DNA of 8,825 nucleotides from Bacteroidetes bacterium UBA1952 (GTDB lineage Bacteria > Bacteroidota > Bacteroidia > Chitinophagales > Chitinophagaceae), in contig DDEO01000193.1 of the NCBI GenBank assembly GCA_002336725.1, forward strand, positions 1 through 8,825, in the 5' to 3' direction. The position numbers were made by a program, and so were the translations under genes. A model generated the notes under the pieces. That model was not told the origin of the DNA. It did no database searches and saw only the letters and a program-made list of their open reading frames with translations. Shown here one piece after another: positions 5,834 to 8,825 of this stretch. The first letter of the stretch is position 1; the number at the start of each line of letters is the position of its first letter.

Positions 5834-6523
5834 ATGGCGAGTTCGGATTTTATCATCGGCATCATTGGCGAAGGCCCAACCGACCACGAGGTGCTGCAAA
5901 GCATTATCGTGGGTTACACCGGCAATAAAAACCTTGCATTTACGCCCCTGCAACCAAAAGAAGGCGAGCCGGGTAACTGGGACCGCGTGCTGAAGTATTG
6001 CGCGAGCAGCGACTTTAAAAGCGCATTCACCAACCCGGATTTAATCGTCGTTGTGCAAATCGATACCGATGTATTTGGTACAGCGCACGTTCCTAAAGAA
6101 CAGGCTATTGCGGGGATGGAGCGGATGGCGGTTTCGGAAATTGTTGCTGCCATGCAGGCGCTGTTAATTGCGCAGATGTCTGAGGCTTTCTATAAAATGA
6201 TAGAAGCCCGTTTAATCTTTGCCATCGCGGTTCACGAAACGGAATGCTGGTTTCTGCCGGCTTATTTCAACAACGACCCAAAGAAAGCCGCGAATCCAAA
6301 GAATTGTATCGAAAATCTGAACAAGCAACTTGCCAGAGCCAATGAGGGCTTTTACATTGACGGAAAAGACCTGCACAATTACCGGAAACTTTGCCGCCAT
6401 TTCAAAAAGAAGAAGGACATTCTTGCATTTGGCAAGCTGAACGAGAGCCTTGGCATCTTTGTCCGGGAACTGGATAAACTACCTGCAATGGCCGAAGAAT
6501 CGGACTGTTCGCTTGATGTGTAA
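5834..6523 (+). CDS. TOPRIM-like (DUF4276/RloB-type) partner of the ATPase
   Basis: A 229-residue soluble protein. It opens with IIGEGPTDHEVL (E13, D17), matching the first TOPRIM acidic motif EGxTD. It continues with VVVQIDTDV (D77, D79), matching the DxD motif. HETECWFLPAYF (134-145) resembles the conserved E-x-W region of DUF4276/RloB-like proteins. TOPRIM folds bind divalent metal and cut nucleic acid, so a nuclease effector controlled by the upstream ATPase is a reasonable inference. The C-terminal 80 residues are basic (for example FKKKKD at 190-195). The ATG is 3 bp after the ATPase stop and is preceded by GGG; the genes are almost certainly cotranscribed. Alternatives are a nucleotidyl-transfer or primase-like activity, or an inactive TOPRIM scaffold. 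I do not recognise the exact family. Confidence 0.75.
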   Translation: MASSDFIIGIIGEGPTDHEVLQSIIVGYTGNKNLAFTPLQPKEGEPGNWDRVLKYCASSDFKSAFTNPDLIVVVQIDTDVFGTAHVPKEQAIAGMERMAVSEIVAAMQALLIAQMSEAFYKMIEARLIFAIAVHETECWFLPAYFNNDPKKAANPKNCIENLNKQLARANEGFYIDGKDLHNYRKLCRHFKKKKDILAFGKLNESLGIFVRELDKLPAMAEESDCSLDV

Positions 6524-6562
6524 GCTCTCAGAGAAGGGCCTTGTATCGTCCGAAATGCCGGA

Positions 6563-6621
6563 ATTTCCGGAAATCTAAACCCTTTCCCGCTGCGACCGCC
6601 CTGACTTTTAGCATTCCGGAA
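6563..6621. repeat. two CCGG palindromes between cassette and transporter
   Basis: ATTTCCGGAAAT (6563-6574, perfect) and TTCCGGAA (6614-6621) lie in the 199-bp gap after the TOPRIM-like gene. A second, overlapping inverted repeat, CCGGA-ATT-TCCGG (6558-6570), could form a small hairpin at the end of the cassette transcript. Confidence 0.8.
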
Positions 6622-6655
6622 AAGACTTCTTTAGAGACGGCGCACGCGGCAAACC

Positions 6656-6663
6656 TAATTTTG
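6656..6663 (+). promoter_or_regulatory. -7 element (TAATTTTG) of the RND transporter gene
   Basis: TAATTTTG matches the Bacteroidota TAnnTTTG element and lies 59 bp before the transporter ATG. The upstream -33 TTG is not evident; TTTAG near 6630 is the closest. The call rests mainly on the -7 element and its position. Confidence 0.45.
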
Positions 6664-6680
6664 CGCCCTCCCAACCCCGA

Positions 6681-6694
6681 CAGCCGCAAGGCTG
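6681..6694 (+). other. small GNRA-loop hairpin in the transporter leader
   Basis: CAGCC-GCAA-GGCTG would form a 5-bp stem closed by a GCAA tetraloop, followed within a few bases by CTCTTTTC. It falls inside the leader of the predicted transcript. It could influence translation or be a weak attenuator; the stem is too short to call a terminator. Confidence 0.35.
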
Positions 6695-6722
6695 CCGCTC
6701 TTTTCACGCTTTCCCCTTTTCT

Positions 6723-8825
6723 ATGTGGCATCGCCTGGCCGACGTTATCCTGAAATTCCGCCTGCCCATCCTCCTGCTCCTCCTCGCGCTGACTGCTTTT
6801 ATGGGCTACAAAGCCCGCGAAGTGCAGCTCTCCTACGAGTTTACCAACGCCATCCCAACCAACAATCCGAAATACCAAACCTATCAGGATTTCCGGAAAA
6901 CTTTTGGCGAAGACGGCACTACACTCGTTACCGGCGTGCAGTCCAAAGACTTTTTTAATCCCGATTTCTTCCGGCGCTATCAGCAACTGGTGCGGGAATG
7001 GGCCGCCATTCCGGGCGTGGAAAATGTGCTTTCTGTCCCCACGGCCATCACCCTGCAAAAAGATACGGTAAACGACAAGCTGCGGGCAGCTCCCATCTTC
7101 GCCGATTCGGCACACCTGCCGGAAGCCATCGCCGCGTTTAAAAACCTGCCTTTCTATGCCGGGCAGCTCTATAATCCGCAGAGCAAGGTCTATATCGCGG
7201 CGCTGCGCATCAACAAAAAAGTGCTGGCTTCCAAAGACCGCGAACGCGCCGTGAACGCCATTGTAGATGCCGGGAAACGCTTCTCCACTGATACGAAAAC
7301 CGAAATTCACTATTCCGGTCTGCCCTATATCCGCACCCGCATGGCCGTGCAGGTGCAAAAGGAAATGACGCTTTTCCTGGCGCTTTCCTTCGCGCTCACG
7401 GCTGTCATCCTGTGGTTGTTTTTCCGGTCGTTTTCTGCCGTGGTTATCTCGATGCTCGTCGTGGCGGCGGGTGTGGTTTTCAGCATTGCCACGCTGGTGT
7501 TTTTCGGATTTAAAATCACGCTGCTCACCGCGCTCATCCCGCCGCTGATTGTGGTGATTGGGATTCCCAACTGCATTTATCTGCTCAACCAATACCATAT
7601 TCAGTACCGCGCGCTGGGCGAAAAGCGACTGGCCCTTCGGGAGATGGTGGCGCGTATGGGCATCGTTACCTTCCTCACCAACCTAACGGCGGCTATCGGT
7701 TTTGGCGTTTTTGCCTTCACCAAGAGCGCCATTCTCAAGGAATTTGGGCTGGTTTCCGGAATTAATATTCTGGGATTGTTTGTTATTTCGCTGCTGGCCA
7801 TTCCCATTTTCCTCTCTTATCTCGCGCCGCCTACCGCCCGCCAAACCCGGTATCTCGACAATCAGCGGATGCTGGCCACGCTCGACCGGCTGACGCGCTG
7901 GGTGTTTCAGCAGCGCAAAGCCATCTTCGGCGTTACGGCCGTGGCCCTCGTGGCGGGCTTGCTGGGCGCGATGCGGCTCCACAACGAGTCGCACATGGTG
8001 GACGACCTGCCCAAGAAAGACCCGATTTATACCGACCTGAAGTTTTTTGAAACCCATATGCGCGGGGTAATGCCGCTGGAAATCGTCGTTGATGCCAAAC
8101 GCAAAAACGGCGCGGTGAGCCTGCCCACGCTTCAAAAGCTCGACGAACTGGATGCGTTTCTGCGCACGCTGCCCGAAGGCGGCAGGCCGCTTTCGATTGT
8201 AAACGGTGTAAAATTTGCCCGACAGGCCTATTACGACGGCGACAGCACTTCCTACGGTGTACCCAATATGTTTGACGGCGCTTTTCTGCAACCCTATCTG
8301 CGGGCCAAAAAGACCGATTCTGCCGACAAAAGCAGTGCCGCTTTCAACGAGCTGGTGCGTTCTTTTGTAGATGCCGACCGGCAGCGGGCGCGGGTGTCGG
8401 TGAGCATCGCCGACATTGGCTCGGTGCAGTTGCCGGCCTTGCTGGCGCGGATAAAGGCCAAAACAGACGCGTTATTTCCGGAAAATAAATACACCGTAAC
8501 GGTAACAGGCACGAGTGTGGTTTTCCTGGAAGGTTCCGGTTTTATCACCCATTCGCTGCGCGACTCTATCCTGCTGGCTTTGGCGATGATTGTGGTTTGT
8601 ATCCTGCTGCTGGTGCGCTCGCTGCCGGTAACGGCCATTGCCGTGCTGGTAAATCTGGTGCCGCTGCTGCTCACCGCCGGCGTGATGGGCTGGGCGGGCG
8701 TTCCCTTGAAGCCTTCCACGGTGCTGGTGTTCAGCATTGCGCTGGGCATCACGGTGGATGTTACCATTCGTTTTCTGGTGTCGTACCGGCGGGAGCGCAA
8801 GACGCTTTCTGCCGCCGACGCGGTG
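6723..8825 (+). CDS. RND/MMPL-family transporter, C-terminus beyond the window
   Basis: 701 codons are visible with no stop. TM1 is at about 14-32, followed by a periplasmic domain to about 212. A membrane block follows from 215 (MTLFLALSFALTAVILWLFF) through LIPPLIVVIGIPNCIYLLNQ (N283) to about 380. TM7 is at about 400-419, a second periplasmic domain runs to about 612, and TM8 onward starts at about 616. The segment ALGITVDVTIRFLVSYRRE (D679) is the repeat-two counterpart of the TM4 region. This duplicated layout is that of RND permeases of the MMPL/HAE3 (hopanoid, lipid or patched-like) type, which use the proton gradient to move lipids or hydrophobic molecules. Such proteins are usually about 750-850 residues, so roughly 50-150 are missing. 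Note Asn283 where repeat two has Asp679, so proton relay may rest on one half. The palindrome TTTCCGGAAA occurs in it at 6890 and 8475, and the 8-bp core also at 7754. Confidence 0.9.
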   Translation, partial: MWHRLADVILKFRLPILLLLLALTAFMGYKAREVQLSYEFTNAIPTNNPKYQTYQDFRKTFGEDGTTLVTGVQSKDFFNPDFFRRYQQLVREWAAIPGVENVLSVPTAITLQKDTVNDKLRAAPIFADSAHLPEAIAAFKNLPFYAGQLYNPQSKVYIAALRINKKVLASKDRERAVNAIVDAGKRFSTDTKTEIHYSGLPYIRTRMAVQVQKEMTLFLALSFALTAVILWLFFRSFSAVVISMLVVAAGVVFSIATLVFFGFKITLLTALIPPLIVVIGIPNCIYLLNQYHIQYRALGEKRLALREMVARMGIVTFLTNLTAAIGFGVFAFTKSAILKEFGLVSGINILGLFVISLLAIPIFLSYLAPPTARQTRYLDNQRMLATLDRLTRWVFQQRKAIFGVTAVALVAGLLGAMRLHNESHMVDDLPKKDPIYTDLKFFETHMRGVMPLEIVVDAKRKNGAVSLPTLQKLDELDAFLRTLPEGGRPLSIVNGVKFARQAYYDGDSTSYGVPNMFDGAFLQPYLRAKKTDSADKSSAAFNELVRSFVDADRQRARVSVSIADIGSVQLPALLARIKAKTDALFPENKYTVTVTGTSVVFLEGSGFITHSLRDSILLALAMIVVCILLLVRSLPVTAIAVLVNLVPLLLTAGVMGWAGVPLKPSTVLVFSIALGITVDVTIRFLVSYRRERKTLSAADAV

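Larger units (their letters stand above)
817..8484. repeat. dispersed palindrome family TTCCGGAA / TTTCCGGAAA
   Basis: Exact 8-bp cores lie at 817, 3605, 3923, 4157, 4498, 4519, 6565, 6614, 6891, 7754 and 8476. Full 10-mers lie at 3604, 3922, 4156, 4497, 4518, 6564, 6890 and 8475. Chance expectation at even base composition is about 0.13 for an 8-mer in this length. The genic copies use all three codon phases: TTT-TCC-GGA-AAA (Phe-Ser-Gly-Lys in rnpA), TTC-CGG-AAA (Phe-Arg-Lys at 6891) and TTT-CCG-GAA (Phe-Pro-Glu at 8475). DNA-level selection is therefore more likely than protein constraint. No exact copy lies inside the ATPase or TOPRIM genes, nor inside the two rhomboid genes. Confidence 0.85.

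Noticed and set aside
6528..7598. 356-codon minus-strand open frame
   Set aside because: It is antisense to the RND transporter and the gap before it. Composition is rich in Arg, Gly and Gln with no fold signal, while the plus-strand frame has clear RND motifs.
7683..8800. Two further minus-strand frames (7683-8291 and 8294-8800)
   Set aside because: They are shadows of the transporter gene caused by its codon bias; no motifs, and the Ser/Thr/Arg-rich content is typical of antisense frames.

Overview
The window looks like a chromosomal segment of a Bacteroidota bacterium, perhaps Chitinophagales; that finer placement is a guess. Three things support the phylum. First, rpmH has a textbook Bacteroidota promoter (TTG, 19 bp, then TACTTTTG, matching TAnnTTTG). 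Second, start codons lack convincing Shine-Dalgarno sequences. Third, a rhomboid / degenerate rhomboid / membrane endonuclease-phosphatase gene trio of the kind I associate with this phylum is present. Base composition is near half GC in the lines I counted, apart from one AT-rich block.

Layout. Positions 1-500 carry no convincing gene. Two arrays of short related repeats lie in opposite orientation and share a perfect 21-bp inverted repeat (14-34 and 390-410); a small 14-bp tandem repeat lies between them. On the minus strand, reading 3455 to 501, is a tight three-gene operon: an intact rhomboid protease, a rhomboid homologue that has lost its catalytic residues and carries a C-terminal tail, and a membrane-anchored endonuclease/exonuclease/phosphatase (EEP) family protein. 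On the plus strand from 3597 is the ribosomal and membrane-biogenesis cluster rpmH, rnpA, yidD. It is followed by a two-gene cassette (4586-6523): an SMC/OLD-like AAA ATPase and a small TOPRIM-like protein. From 6723 to the window edge runs an RND/MMPL-type transporter, cut off after 701 codons.

How the parts work together. rpmH-rnpA-yidD supplies ribosomal protein L34, the RNase P protein and the membrane-insertion factor YidD. The rhomboid trio is a membrane-associated operon with an unknown substrate. The ATPase/TOPRIM pair has the architecture of split OLD-type or PARIS/AbiL-like anti-phage systems and is the best candidate for an unusual system here. Its ATPase has an AT-rich centre (about 33% GC by hand count) inside a gene whose ends are above 50%, and its Walker B region reads D-N where D-E is usual.

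The most striking signal that is not a gene is the palindrome TTTCCGGAAA. The 8-bp core TTCCGGAA occurs 11 times and the full 10-mer 8 times, in intergenic DNA and in genes, in all three codon phases. That resembles a highly iterated palindrome (as with cyanobacterial HIP1) or an uptake or methylation signature, and not a coding constraint.
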